Made by a program: the position numbers and the translations under genes
Assembly: GCA_003024175.1 (NCBI GenBank)
Contig: MDYQ01000002.1
Location: 1 to 64,000, forward strand
Reading direction: 5' to 3'
Source of the DNA: Planoprotostelium fungivorum
Lineage: Eukaryota > Evosea > Variosea > Cavosteliida > Cavosteliaceae
DNA: 64,000 nt
Notes under the pieces: generated by a model
What the model saw: the letters and a program-made list of their open reading frames with translations, nothing else
Told to the model about the DNA's origin: nothing
The model's database searches: none
Part shown: positions 10,931 through 21,901 of the stretch, one piece after another
How positions within the stretch are numbered: position 1 is the stretch's first letter
Layout of the letters: every line of letters begins with the position of its first letter

Positions 10931-11097
10931 ATACTTACCTGCAAGTTACTTCTGGTGATCCATCAGGCCGGAGGTATATCTGTGTTCATCGTTTCATTGC
11001 ACTTCAAGAAAGATGAATGTGGGTATGGGATACCCTCGGGTGTCTACCAACTTGATTATTTTTGTGTACGGGGGTATGCGCTCGTTCGCATCCTCTT
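10931..11097 (+). ncRNA. U1: U1 spliceosomal snRNA
   Basis: The RNA begins with ATACTTACCTG, the invariant U1 5' end that pairs with 5' splice sites. A loop-I region containing GATC follows, then CATTGCACTTC at 10995-11005, matching the U1A-binding loop II (ATTGCAC). The Sm site ATTTTTG lies at 11058-11064. A terminal stem-loop closes with TATGCG...CGCATC (about 11070-11097). Length (about 167 nt), element order and spacing agree with eukaryotic U1 (about 164 nt in human). It is a free-standing gene between RABL6 and the RING ligase. Overlapping open frames here are spurious. The 3' end is set by the stem-loop and may be off by a few bases. Confidence 0.9.
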
Positions 11098-12078
11098 TCA
11101 TAAAATCAAAAGAAGCTGTGACTGTTCTCGGCGACGGTCAACAGCCGTATCTATCATCCAAATGAATCTTTTTTTCAGTAGCGCCTCTGTACAGCAGTAA
11201 CATGTTGAGACATGATAAATTATTATTTTATCATCATCATACAGGTCTGTTTCAGGGCGGTCGTGTGCGACGATTGCAGCTCGTCTTCGGTTCCTGTAGA
11301 ACACTTGTCCGTTGCAATGTTTAGATGATGGCTGTCCTGAAGATCCACAATGACTCTCGACTTTGCTCGACTATGTTTGGATCAGGTGTCCATAAGGTAG
11401 TCTCCTTGCTGCACTTCCACTCCGATGAGATGCTCGGGGAGCTGCCAGAGGAGATTTCTTCCCCTTAAGATACCCATCCCTACAGAACATATTCCTTTCA
11501 TATCGCCCTCACGGGGTGGAGGATCCTCCACCTTGGACCTTCTAAATCACAGCATGAGGCAGCTGACGAGGAGAGATTTGAAAGAGATCCAAACGGTTTT
11601 CCTTGCGTTCCGAAATTTCCAGTTGAAAAAACAATTCTCCCTACAACTGTTTTTATACCTCGGTAATTACCGTGAATCATTCTACGTTTGCGTGGGTGGA
11701 AATTGAATTCAACGAGTCCATCACAATACTTCGGAACGAGTTTAGAGCAGGCCACACAAGACGAGGTGAAGTGCATTTCACTTTATTGTATACACTCTCC
11801 GGTTGCTGAACCTCAACTCGATGGCTCAACTCCATCGAAATGGGGTTCAGTGGACCTAAATGGGTCTATCGGACCGTTGAGAGTGTTATGTCTAACAAGT
11901 CTTCAGCACGCTTTGGCCTCATACATAGCTACACACGCGACTACAAGACACATCTTTGATCTGCACACACGCCTGCAGACCAAGCTTTTTCAATTGTAAA
12001 TGGAATTTGGGCCCTCACGAGAGGAAGAGAAACTGAACATCACAACATCAAGCAACACAGACGATAACGAGAGAACAA
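11098..12078. other. Intergenic region between U1 and the RING ligase
   Basis: This roughly 1-kb region has no recognisable protein or RNA gene. A hairpin-forming inverted repeat (ATGATAAA...TTTATCAT, 11212-11234) lies 115 bp beyond U1. Short open frames of 90-100 codons occur on both strands without family similarity. An in-frame ATG at 12000 could lengthen the RING ligase by 26 residues. Confidence 0.5.
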
Positions 12079-13016
12079 TGGGCTCCAATCAATCGAGAAG
12101 AAGCAACAGAAGACAGAGAGAAGACGACTACCGAACGATACCCATCATTCGAAGGGACGAACACGAACACCCTCTTGCGTCCACCCAGTCCGATGAGATG
12201 ATAGAGCTCCCGTCACGAACGCCCTCCATCATTCCAGAACCAATGGTCTCAGAGGTTGAGACACTCCCCGAGCTCATCTCATCTGAAGAGGAACCCTCGG
12301 CACCTTCACCCCAGCCCGACATTGGAGTGGCCATTGCCTCCAATGAAGTATCCAGAGCGGACGGCTCTCAACCCTCCATCCGTCTCTCCATCATCTATTA
12401 CATCCCTCACCGCAGAGGAAGAGACGAAGGGCCGAACATTGAAGATGCCCTCAATGGAGATCAACCGTTCTCGGGCGACATGCTGGGCCGAGTCCTCTTT
12501 GCCATGACCATCCCACTCAACGCCAACAACGGAAACTCCCTCTTCGGACTTTCTTCCTTTGAAGATCTCCTGGACCATCTCATGAGACAACACCAACCCC
12601 AGGGACCACCACCCACCTCTAAGAACGTCCTCGATCGTCTGCCCATCGTCACCGCCGAGGCCAAGCACACCTGTGAGACCTGTCTCGTCTGCCAGGAGAA
12701 CTTTGTAGAAGAGGAGAGTGTTTTAGAGCTCCCCTGCAAGCACAACTTCCACAAGGACTGTGTCACCACGTGGCTCGAACAGCACTGCACCTGCCCCACC
12801 TGCCGCTACGAGCTCCCCGTGGATGACAAGGAGTACGAGGTAGAGAGGAAGAAGAGGATGGCAGGAAGAGGCATAGACGAGGAGGTGCTGAACGGAGAGG
12901 AGAGGGAAGAGATGGAGGTGGAGGAGGAGAACAGCAGGGAAGAGAAGAGGAGGAAGATCCAGGAGCTGAACCGAGGGGATGCAGTGGAGATGACTGCGGC
13001 GGAGGCGGCTGAGTGA
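12079..13016 (+). CDS. RING-H2 E3 ubiquitin ligase, predicted N-myristoylated
   Basis: This is an intronless gene for a protein of about 312 residues. The RING-H2 domain (about residues 199-240) has exact C-x2-C-x14-C-x-H-x2-H-x2-C-x10-C-x2-C spacing (CLVCQENF...LPCKHNFHKDC...CPTC), as in the RNF115/RNF126 class. The N-terminus MGSNQSRRSNRR is a good N-myristoylation signal (G2, S6) with basic residues, suggesting membrane attachment, and this is why 12079 is preferred over the in-frame ATG at 12000. A disordered acidic region precedes the RING and a Glu/Lys-rich helix follows it. The substrate cannot be told from sequence. Confidence 0.85.
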
Positions 13017-13239
13017 TAGAATTAGAAATGTACAGTCTGTATTTGGGGTCAAAGAATGATACCCTCTGTAGAGAATACAATCAACCATTTATTCTCTCTC
13101 TTCTTCTTTCCTTCACTTTTCTTTCCCTCTCTTTGTTCTTTCGTTTGTCTTCTTTCTCTCGTCCATCATCATGAACGTCTTACACCTTTCACATCATGAC
13201 ACAAACACCAGAGGATGATGAAAGTAGAGACTTCAACAT

Positions 13240-14157
13240 TCATTGATTGAGCACTTGGGTAGAGAGTACATTTCCATTGGAGTCCAGAGTGGCAGATATC
13301 TGAATGCCATTGTCCTCCACCACGATCACCTTCTGGCCGAAGCTGTTCGTCTCCGTTTGCACCTGCACCTCTTCAGTTCCTCTTTCATCTCTATGGACTC
13401 ACCACTTTCAAGTCCTTCACATTACCAACCGAAGTCACAGAGAGGATCTGTCCAGCAGAGGAGACGGTCTGTAGTGATGAGCGAAGATGGATCATCGATG
13501 GCTCACCTTCTTAGAGATGTTACCCAAAGCATCGACGCTGGTCAACACTGTGTTTCCAGAGGTGTCAGGGGTATCACTGACTATACCTCCGACGCTGGTC
13601 GCCACACCCTTCATCTCATTTCAGTTGGAATTCCAATCGATGATAAAAGACACACCGTTACGATAGAGGGGTTGGCGTCGATGGCATCGAGAGCTTGGGT
13701 GATGACGGCTCTGACTTTGTCCAATCGAGCTTGCAATAATAATTGGGCGTTCACTCTGCGGATGACGATTCTCGTCTGTGGGATTCAGAGGGGGTTTGGA
13801 GGACCACATACCTCATCGACATCGGCGGATGCACCAACGTTGATTTTAACCAAGTTGGCCACAGAAGCTTTTAAACTCACTGCGACATTGAGTTTCGCCA
13901 CAAGAATGTCGATGTAGCCAACGGTGATGTTAGGTACCGCGAGATACAAATCTGTGTCGGTATTAGATGAAAATGAGAAGAGGTTCTAAGAGAAGGGAAA
14001 TGTCACCTGGTTTGGGAATAGAAGGATCGTTGAATTGTTTGAGGTAAGTGGAATAGCGTTCGTTCGTGACGGCGAGATCGTAGTTGGGGTCCTCTGAGTT
14101 CAAACCCGCCACGAAGGACAGGAGTCCCACGAGACAGAGAAAGGTGAACGCGTTCAT
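13240..14157 (-). CDS. Secreted protein of unknown function
   Basis: The N-terminus MNAFTFLCLVGLLSFVAG is a clear signal peptide. Reading through about five short introns gives segments that look coding: DLYLAVPNITVGYIDILVAK, VNAQLLLQARLDKVRAVITQ, GVATSVGGIVSDTPDTSGN, and a C-terminal part with VIVVEDNGIQISATLDSN ending VLNQ. The mature protein would be about 200 residues, Val/Asp/Asn-rich and poor in Cys. I recognise no family. The junction near 13800 is uncertain. It is head-to-head with REXO1 (86 bp between starts). Confidence 0.6.
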
Positions 14158-14243
14158 CAGAGAGGTTTGTCTTCTCTGTTCGTGTCTGTCTCGTTGTTTG
14201 ACACCAAGTTTTCTCATCATCTGTCTTCTCGATCGCAGCCAAC

Positions 14244-17200
14244 ATGAACTCGAGCAGTGGGGCACCCCAGCTGCAACAGATGACAGAGTTGCTGCAGATC
14301 TTACAGAGATCAAATCCTGGGGCATCATCACTCAACAATTCCATAAACACAGCACAACAGCCCACACCATTTCCACCAGCGGTGGTGCCGACTATGCCAT
14401 CATTTAATCCAACGTCCCTACTCGCCTCTCTCCTTGCGAACAACGCCAACACACCCACCATCAACAATCTCAATACACCTGTGATGAACAACATCAACAC
14501 ACAACCGAGCACGAATACCAGTCAACCCATGAACAATCAACTGCTCACTGTTCTCTTACAGAAAAAAGCTGAATTGATGGGACAGAATGGCACCATGCAA
14601 TCACAGAACGTCATGCAGCCCAGTCCACTCTTGTCTATGGGTCTCAACCTCCCACAGACGTCTACTACTCTTCCATTATCCATGCCTAATGGTAATCAAT
14701 TCTCTGGGGGTGGGGAGGAAGCAATTCTGTTCACCAATAACACCGAAAAGCAATACCAATGAACTTTTACAATCCACAAGCACAAGCGGCCCAACTTCAT
14801 CTTCTACAGATGCAATTGCAACAGCTGCAGGGAAACACGAACCCAAACATGTCTCAAGAACAGAACCAAAACGGTGGAGTGTAATCATGTCCCAACTTCT
14901 CATCCCCTCAGGTTCATCTTCGTCCAATCCTATGAATTATCCACAGATGGGATACGGCTGCAATAATGGAAACAAGACGAGCCAAAATGCAGACCCAAGG
15001 CCGAACAGAGAGAAGAGGTGTTCCATTCCGTGAGATGACGATCATGACACAATACAGCGAGACGCAGATGCAACAGAAAGGAGACGAATCGGATGATGGT
15101 GAGAATGGACCCAGGAGAAATCGTTAAGGAATGAATAGGATTCGATTACTTAGACGTCATCGAGGAGAGTGCTCGGAAGAAACCCAAACTCTTACTTGCC
15201 AAGGAGGTGCTCATCACATGATCATCATCGATCGTCCTTCACCATCCACATCATCCATAGATGATAGATATCTCTCCATAAATCACGATGATTCACCTCC
15301 ATAACATGACAACAGAAGCCGGAGAAGAAGATAGGAATAATACAGAAGCCAGAGAAGAAGATAGAAATAATACAGAAGCCATCCATTGTTCGTTCCAGGT
15401 TGACCGTATCACGTGGAAAGACAGAATCATCCACCACCAATGGAGTCCAGCCCATCACACCACCAAACTTCAAAGATAAATCGACGGGATCACCAACAAC
15501 GACAAAGTCAAAGGACAGTACAGGAGATACGAAGCCGAAGGAGAAGGAAGAGAAGAGTCAGATCACGCCCATCATGAGAACAGCCAGTCTGCATCGATTG
15601 AACACTTCTCTGTCCAAATTGATGAAAGCACAGACGGACAAAGTGGCCGAGAAGAGCAAGGTGAGCCAAAATGCCCGATCAAGACTCAACCCAAGGTCAG
15701 AAAATCGAAGAGGCGATCTACAACGCGAGCATCACGAAGGAATATTACAACAAGATCACAGATTCATACATCAATCGATTGGCCTCCCAGATGCCTGGAG
15801 AGGTGTGTCGTCGTTCCTCTCTTGAAACGACATCTGATGACCTCTCTGATGACATCAGATACCTGTTCCTCTCTTCAAGAGAGAAAACAGCAATCTACAA
15901 TCACCCATGAAATCGAAATTCGTCTCCGTCGATGAACCACCGAGCCGACCCTCCGCCGCCTCTTCTTTCCTTCCCTCCAAGAGACCTCCATCTACAACGC
16001 CACTCACCGCCATCAAATCTTCCACGAAGCCCGCACAACCTGTACAGAGGTGAGACATTCCATCTCATCTACAGACTGATGGGTGATAGGGGTATGACTG
16101 CAGCGATGAAGGCACAGGTGAGAGAGTGAGATGGTGATGGATGTAATGAGGACAGGGAACGTACAGACCCCTGGTGGATCTGGATGCCAGGGACAAGATC
16201 GGAAATCTGGTGAGACAGAAGTATCTGGATAAGATCTATGACAAGATCGTTCCCTTGTTCCCTTATCAATTCGTCGAGGCTGCTCGAGTTGCCAAGGTGA
16301 TTCTATGTTAAGGATGAGATGAATACAGGATGTATATCTATGAAGACAGGATGTATGGTGTGATCGTGGGGGCTGATGGTACGAACAGATGGAAGAGGAG
16401 ACGTTATACAAGAATGCTAAGAACAAGAACGGATATCAGATGTTAGCCATCGCCCTCTTCAAGCGTCTCAGTGGTCCCAACCCATTGTCACGTGATGCAC
16501 CCAAGGGTGAGAGGAGAAGAGGGACGTCACTCATTCCAGTAGAAGAAGAGAAGCTCCCCCACATCATCCCCCCCATTGCCTTCGATGTGACACAATTGAT
16601 TCAACCCCCCTCTCATTATCTACTGACAGAGAGGGAGTTGGAAGAGTTAGATTATCCGAGACAGCCGGTGAGAGAGAAGAGGAGAAGAGAGAGAGTGATG
16701 GGAGATAGGAAGAGAGGATCTCTCCCAGAGAGCCCGAGAGTGTCTTCAAGTGTGTGAGATGCTCGAGAGATTTCAGTTACCGTTTCGATGCGGAGGATAA
16801 ACTGATACGAGAGGAGTATTGTATCTATCACAATGGAAAATCAAGGATGTTCCGTGAGTCTTTCATTCTATTTCTATGTCTCTCTACTTGTATGTCTCTA
16901 TACTTGTATGTCTCTCTACTTGTATGTCTCTATACTTGTATGTCTCTATACTTGTATGTCTCTCTATGTCTATGTCTGACTGATATGAACAGAGGGAGAG
17001 GGAGGGAAGAGGAGAGTGTACAGTTGCTGTGGTGATCCCAAGACGGCACCCGGATGTACGAAAGGTGACATCACGTGACGTCATCGTTGTAGATTGAAGG
17101 ACTGTAGGTTGTCACGTACCAGATAAAGGAACGAGCAAGCAGATGATGGAGGCGGGAATTTTATTTTACAAGACGAAGCCCGTCTTGGAGGTAGAGGGAG

Positions 17201-17927
17201 GTATGACATCTCATCTGACATCTCACAGGTCACGGGAAGTTCTACTCTACCTCCTCACAGGGGTATGATCGCCATCGACTGCGAGATGGTGAGTCATCCG
17301 TTTCAAATTTCAAATCACCCGCCAACATGGATAGGTGTACACGATAGAAGGAAGTGAGCTGGCGAGAGTGACACTGGTGGACGAAGAGAACAAACCCCTC
17401 TTCGATCGTCTCATCAAACCGGAGAACGAAGTGGTGGACTACAACTCACAGTTCAGGTGCGTTGTAGATGAGATGGAGAGGATTGAATGGAACAGTGGTA
17501 TCACCGAAGAGACGTTGGAGAAAGTGACGACACGACTGCATGACATCCGGGAGGACCTGATGAAGATCATCTTTGCCGAAACTATACTCGTCGGTCAATC
17601 TCTACAACAAGATCTGAAGGCTCTGAGGGTGAATCACATAGAATGGATGGATTCTCACCCTCCATCAGATCATCCACGATCGCATCATCGACACGTGTGT
17701 CATGTATCAATCTACGACGATGCCTTATAGAAGGTCACTGAAAGAGCTGACATCGAGATATCTGAACATCTTCATCCAACAGAGTGCCAGTGGACACGAC
17801 AGTTGCGAAGATGCCGCAGCTGCCATGAGTCTAGCCAGAATGAAGATCCTGAAGGGTGAACACCACTCATCGTCTCACCTCTCACCTCTTACCTCTTCTA
17901 GGACCATCCTTTGGACAATACTCTTAA
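14244..17927 (+). CDS. REXO1: RNA exonuclease 1 homolog (REXO1), DEDDh family
   Basis: This is a 3'-5' exoribonuclease of the REXO1/Rnh70 group, likely nuclear. The start [18 protein letters not shown] opens an Asn/Gln-rich region. The middle part carries [19 protein letters not shown], then the REXO1-specific helical region ([16 protein letters not shown]) and a Cys motif ([16 protein letters not shown]). The exonuclease domain has MIAIDCEM (first acidic pair), [20 protein letters not shown] and GHDSCEDA (catalytic His/Asp), matching human REXO1 closely. Ten or more introns occur, several holding repeats or the CGTTGTAGAT motif. The final exon gives GPSFGQYS and a TAA embedded in AATAAA. Exons between 15.0 and 15.4 kb are uncertain. 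Confidence 0.85.
15312..15380. repeat. About 30-bp imperfect tandem repeat
   Basis: The unit ACAGAAGCCAGAGAAGAAGA plus a ten-base extension recurs about 2.3 times. It lies in the N-terminal half of REXO1, probably in an intron. Confidence 0.75.
16875..16975. repeat. About 16-bp tandem repeat in a REXO1 intron
   Basis: The unit CTACTTGTATGTCTCT, alternating with ATACTTGTATGTCTCT, recurs about six times. It sits in the intron after the GKSRMF exon, making this one of the longer introns of the gene. Confidence 0.85.
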
Positions 17928-18049
17928 TAAACGTGTGTCATGTCTGGGTTGTCTTGTGTCAGCTTGTCACGGAACCTTCCAAGTCCAGAAGGACGCGCGG
18001 AAGCTTCCGTGCGGAGAAGAATCGTTGGTTCTCACAATACACGAACACC

Positions 18050-18842
18050 ATGATCTCCACGAGGTCCGCCGTTCTCCTTCTCTGCTTCACTTTTGTTCTC
18101 GCTCGCAGCTACCGTCCCGATGTGGCTCCCTCCGCTGCCTTCATCGCAGAAGTCTCTGTCGATGGATTAGACGACACAGCTTTCCACGTGAGAACTCTCA
18201 TTACTCACACATCTTCCGTCCATGTCTGTGATGTTCACTCACATCTCGAAGGGCTCCCTGCAGACCGACGGATCAACGCACAGAGTCTTATCTCGTTTGG
18301 ACAGAAACGAACAGTACTACTGGATCCTCCAAGACGATGGAACGACCAAGATGTACTACAACCTCAATGGTGATTGCACCATCACCACCCGCAAGGTCAC
18401 CCACTTTGACTGGTGAGATGCATTGTCCTCTCACATTCTGATACAGAGAAGGTTCTCCTGGGTATTGAAGCCAGAGCAGTCCTTCTTCGTTCCAGGTGCC
18501 GGACAGGATCTCAGAAAGAACCCAGCGGACGTTTGGACGGTGAGCATGAGATCCCATCTTCATCTTCTGAACGAGAGACAGACACCGAGAGACGACAAGG
18601 GAGTGATCATGCACACCGTCACCGTTTCCAACCAAGATCCCCGCTCTCCCGTAGAGTTTGTGTACAACATGGTGAACGTCCACTCTCATCGACGGATGAC
18701 TCACCTCGATCAGGGCACAGACACGTATGTCGTTCACTTCCTCAAGTTCAAGAAGGGATCGACCCAACTGAGCCCCATCTACAACCCACCACAGAACTGC
18801 ACCGCAGCGAGACCTTTCCCCGCCTCAGCTCTCCACTTTTGA
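18050..18842 (+). CDS. Ependymin-like secreted protein (copy 1)
   Basis: The signal peptide MISTRSAVLLLCFTFVLARS leads to a protein of about 230 residues. The sequence DGSTHRVLSRLDRNEQYYW, DGTTKMYYNLNGDCTI, VIMHTVTVSNQDPRSPVEFV, then a late YNPPQNC, follows the ependymin-related plan of a beta-rich secreted protein with conserved late Pro-Pro-x-Cys. Two introns are inferred. The first ends at 18238 (exon GSLQTDGSTHRV) or at 18260 (CAG acceptor). The second is 39 nt near 18414-18452 and joins HFDW to FSWVLKPEQ. Family assignment rests on overall pattern and is moderate. It follows REXO1 on the same strand. Confidence 0.6.
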
Positions 18843-18890
18843 TAAAGAAAAAGAATCACTCGTGTGATCTGTTCTATTCGATGCGATATT

Positions 18891-18966
18891 ACAATGCTGT
18901 GGACTCTCAACAATGCTGTGGACTCTCAACAATGCTGTGGACTCTCAACAATGCTGTGGACTCTCA
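18891..18966. repeat. Four perfect 19-bp tandem copies
   Basis: ACAATGCTGTGGACTCTCA is repeated exactly four times (4 x 19 = 76 bp). The last three bases of copy 4 are the reverse complement of the nucleoside transporter stop codon (18964-18966), so the array forms the start of that gene's 3' UTR. Confidence 0.95.
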
Positions 18967-20758
18967 ACCACCAAAAACGATGCTCCTGAGGGAACCCTTG
19001 ATGAGGTACAAGGGAAGAGTCGAGAAGCAGATGGCCACAAAGATTCCCAGATTGAGAGCGAACGACTGAGAGGATGAGTCACATTCACACCAACCACTCA
19101 CCATGACTGCACCGGCCCTCTCCTTCTCGTGGGGGTCGACATACTGTGGACCGTACATCATGGACAGACTCCCACAGTATCCATTCGATATGGCCAAGAG
19201 GGACATCACCACGAAGGCACTCGGGTCGCTCTGAATGATCGGTCCTCCCAACACCATCAACAAGAAGAGGGCAAAGAAGACAAACCGAGACAGCACCAAG
19301 ACCTGATCGAGTTCAATCTCTGTTTCAACTTGAAGATAGAGGGAACACACCCATAGATACTTGGAGGGGAAACGGAACCAGCGAGGGAGGGCCCTGCCGA
19401 TGAAATCGAAGATCATGAAGAGAGTGATGAGGATGATCTGGAACCATTCAGGGTACCAGTTGGGGCCTTCCTTCTCGTGGGGTTTGATCTCGTTCGAGAC
19501 ACCGGGGAAGACAGAGAGTGTCACGAAGAAGACAAAGAAGGCGTTCAGTGCCTGAGGCCACACCTTTCCCATCACGGCTGTCACATGATCAGCATCATCC
19601 ATCAGGATGCAATGATGACATTCGACGCGATGACGATGGCAAAAGTGACTCACTGGCGATAGAAGAGGGACGGCTTTGGAAGAGTGGCATGCTCTCGTTC
19701 TCCTGTTCACAGAATGAGTCACGAAGATTTCAATCAAACATTCGCACCGGGGGACTCCTCACTCCTCTCTTCTCCTCTTGCTGTTCACGAATGATTGAAA
19801 GAAGGAAGAATGAACGAGATAGTTCACCTGGATCCCAGCGTAAGAGGGTACCCTGGATGGTGGACTGGACACCACGGGAACGTAACCGACGTGGTTCTCT
19901 TTCGAGTTACCAGAGGTGGCCAGACAGAAGACAGCGAAGGGTCTCCTTACGAGGAGGAAATAAGAGAGTAAGACGAGGATCTGAACGGCTGAGGGGTGTC
20001 AGTGGAGGTGATGTGGATGATGATGATGAGATCACCGGCTGCGATACCAAAGTAGATGCCACCGGAGATCTCCATGGAGTTCTCTGTGGTTGAGAGAGAG
20101 ACCTTCGTGATGATGCGAAGACCTGTTAGAGGTATCAGAGGGGTCTATGATGGAGGAGGAATTATTGTAATCACCTGCTGTGACGATTCCGGCGATTCCA
20201 TTTCCAGTCATCACTGCACCGACATATTGTGGTGGAAATAAAGAAGCTAATCCCACGACGCTGCTGAATAAAATGGCAGAGATGAAACCTGCAGAAGGTC
20301 AACATCATACTTGCGGACGACACATTGGATGTATGTGTTACAGAGTATGGGTTTAGTTCGAGATGTTCACCTGTGACAAAGACCAGAGCTAAAACCAGCC
20401 ACATGGACAATTTGTGTGGGACAAAATGCGTCAGAAGAGGAACAGAAGCCAAGACCAGCAGTTCGATGATGAGCACAGGTACGATCCTGACGCCGAAAGA
20501 GAGTCGCTGTCCAAATTTGATGGAGAGGAGGAGGGCGATGATGCCAGTTGAATTGTACGCCATTGACATCAGGAAATAGAATGGTGAATTTGGATAGAGT
20601 GCAGAGTAATAATCAGAGGGTGCCAAGAAGGTGTTCCAAGGGAGGAGAGCCCCCACGCCGAGCATCGTGAAGCACATGTATACTAGTCCGTAATCATCTT
20701 GCAATCTGTTCGGTTTCTGTAATAAATAGACGGAGCCAGACTCCTCGTGGCTCTGCAT
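18964..20758 (-). CDS. Equilibrative nucleoside transporter (ENT/SLC29 family)
   Basis: This is a multi-pass membrane carrier for nucleosides or nucleobases. The start MQSHEESGSVYLLQKPN leads into the ENT hallmark MCFTMLGVGALLPWNTFL in the first membrane segment. Later segments include ASLFPPQYVGAVMTGNGIAG, FFVFFVTLSVFPGV, NWYPEWFQIILITLFMIFDFIGR and SNGYCGSLSMMYGP, all typical of ENTs. About five introns split it; one joins FGIAAA to VQILVLLSYFLLV. Around 11 membrane spans are expected. The C-terminus GSLRSIVFGG ends inside the 19-bp repeat array. The gene is head-to-head with the dehydrogenase (117 bp). Confidence 0.9.
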
Positions 20759-20875
20759 GTTGCGGCTAAGATGGTTCCGCCCGTTGGTAAATGTTTGAGA
20801 AAGCTTTTGACAGTTTCTAGCGGGCTTATCTACAATTCGTAGCACAATTTGTGTGTTGACACGCAAAATTTAGAG
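20759..20875. promoter_or_regulatory. Bidirectional promoter, nucleoside transporter / dehydrogenase
   Basis: A 117-bp gap separates divergent start codons. I see no TATA box on either side. Confidence 0.6.
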
Positions 20876-21901
20876 ATGAATGGGTATCGGTCGATCATCA
20901 TCATCACGGGGGGCACCTCTGGCGTAGGATATCATGCCTCTTTATACATAGCAAAAAATCGGCCAGACAGTTTGATCATCATTGCCAGCCGCACATCAGC
21001 TGGCGCAGCAGAGAGCATCAATCGAGAGAACCGAAGAAACAATGTCATCTATCTCCCTATCGACCTCTCAGATCGAGATGATGTTCGAAGATTTGCCGCT
21101 CAGTTGTCTTCATATCCACCCATCTCTGCATTAGTCCTAAATGCCGGCCTCCAGATCACGTCAGGTCTATTCTTCACGAAAGATGGAATAGAGAAGACAC
21201 TTGCTGTCAATCACGTGGGTCACGCCCTCCTCTTCTCTCTCTTGAAGCCCAAGCTCACCGATGACGCACGTATCGTTTGTACGTCGAGTGGAATGCACGA
21301 TGCAGAAGGAAAGAAGAGACTCCCACAACCTCACTACACATCGGCGGCACAACTGGCTCACCCAACACCATCCGAAACCAATCACACCAACATGGAAGGA
21401 AGGAGGAGATATGCTGTCTCTAAATTGTGCAACATCCTCTTCACGTATGCCCTCCATCGGAGATTTACACAAATGAAGAGTCCAAGACGATGGACCATCA
21501 TCTCCATGACACCTGGACTCGTACCTGGCACACAACTCGCTCGCGACGCTTCACCTTTCGTCCGATGGATCTGGAATCACATCCTCCCATGGATGATTCC
21601 AATCATCCGATGGGCCGTACCCAACACCCACAGTGCCAAAGAGTCTGGAGAGAATCTGGCCAAACTCGTCATCGACAGAGACTACACCGACACCAGTGGC
21701 ATCTACTATGACGGTCTACATCAGGTGATCGTCTTCACATCCTCCAACATCAACACGTCCACACAGACACTGAAGGAACTTGAACAGAAGAAGAGTTCAT
21801 CAGACAGCTACGACAAAGACAAACAAGAAGACTTGTTCGAATGGACCATGAGAGAGACGAGTCAGAGTGAAGAGGAGTATAAATCTTTCATTCAGTTCTG
21901 A
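20876..21901 (+). CDS. Short-chain dehydrogenase/reductase
   Basis: This is an intronless gene for a protein of about 341 residues, a classical NAD(P)-dependent oxidoreductase with a Rossmann fold. The cofactor motif TGGTSGVG, the NAG motif (ALVLNAGLQ), the catalytic Ser (CTSSG) and YAVSK (Tyr and Lys) are all present in order. The layout resembles retinol-dehydrogenase or WWOX-like SDRs, with a C-terminal extension rich in Ser, Asp and Glu. An in-frame ATG at 20849 would add nine residues; 20876 gives the usual short lead before the first strand. The substrate is unknown. The last 10 bp of the CDS overlap the convergent ZSWIM-like CDS. Confidence 0.88.
   Translation: MNGYRSIIIITGGTSGVGYHASLYIAKNRPDSLIIIASRTSAGAAESINRENRRNNVIYLPIDLSDRDDVRRFAAQLSSYPPISALVLNAGLQITSGLFFTKDGIEKTLAVNHVGHALLFSLLKPKLTDDARIVCTSSGMHDAEGKKRLPQPHYTSAAQLAHPTPSETNHTNMEGRRRYAVSKLCNILFTYALHRRFTQMKSPRRWTIISMTPGLVPGTQLARDASPFVRWIWNHILPWMIPIIRWAVPNTHSAKESGENLAKLVIDRDYTDTSGIYYDGLHQVIVFTSSNINTSTQTLKELEQKKSSSDSYDKDKQEDLFEWTMRETSQSEEEYKSFIQF

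Noticed and set aside
10922-11200. 92-codon + strand open frame
   Set aside because: It covers the U1 snRNA gene; the RNA elements explain the conservation and the frame has no protein similarity.
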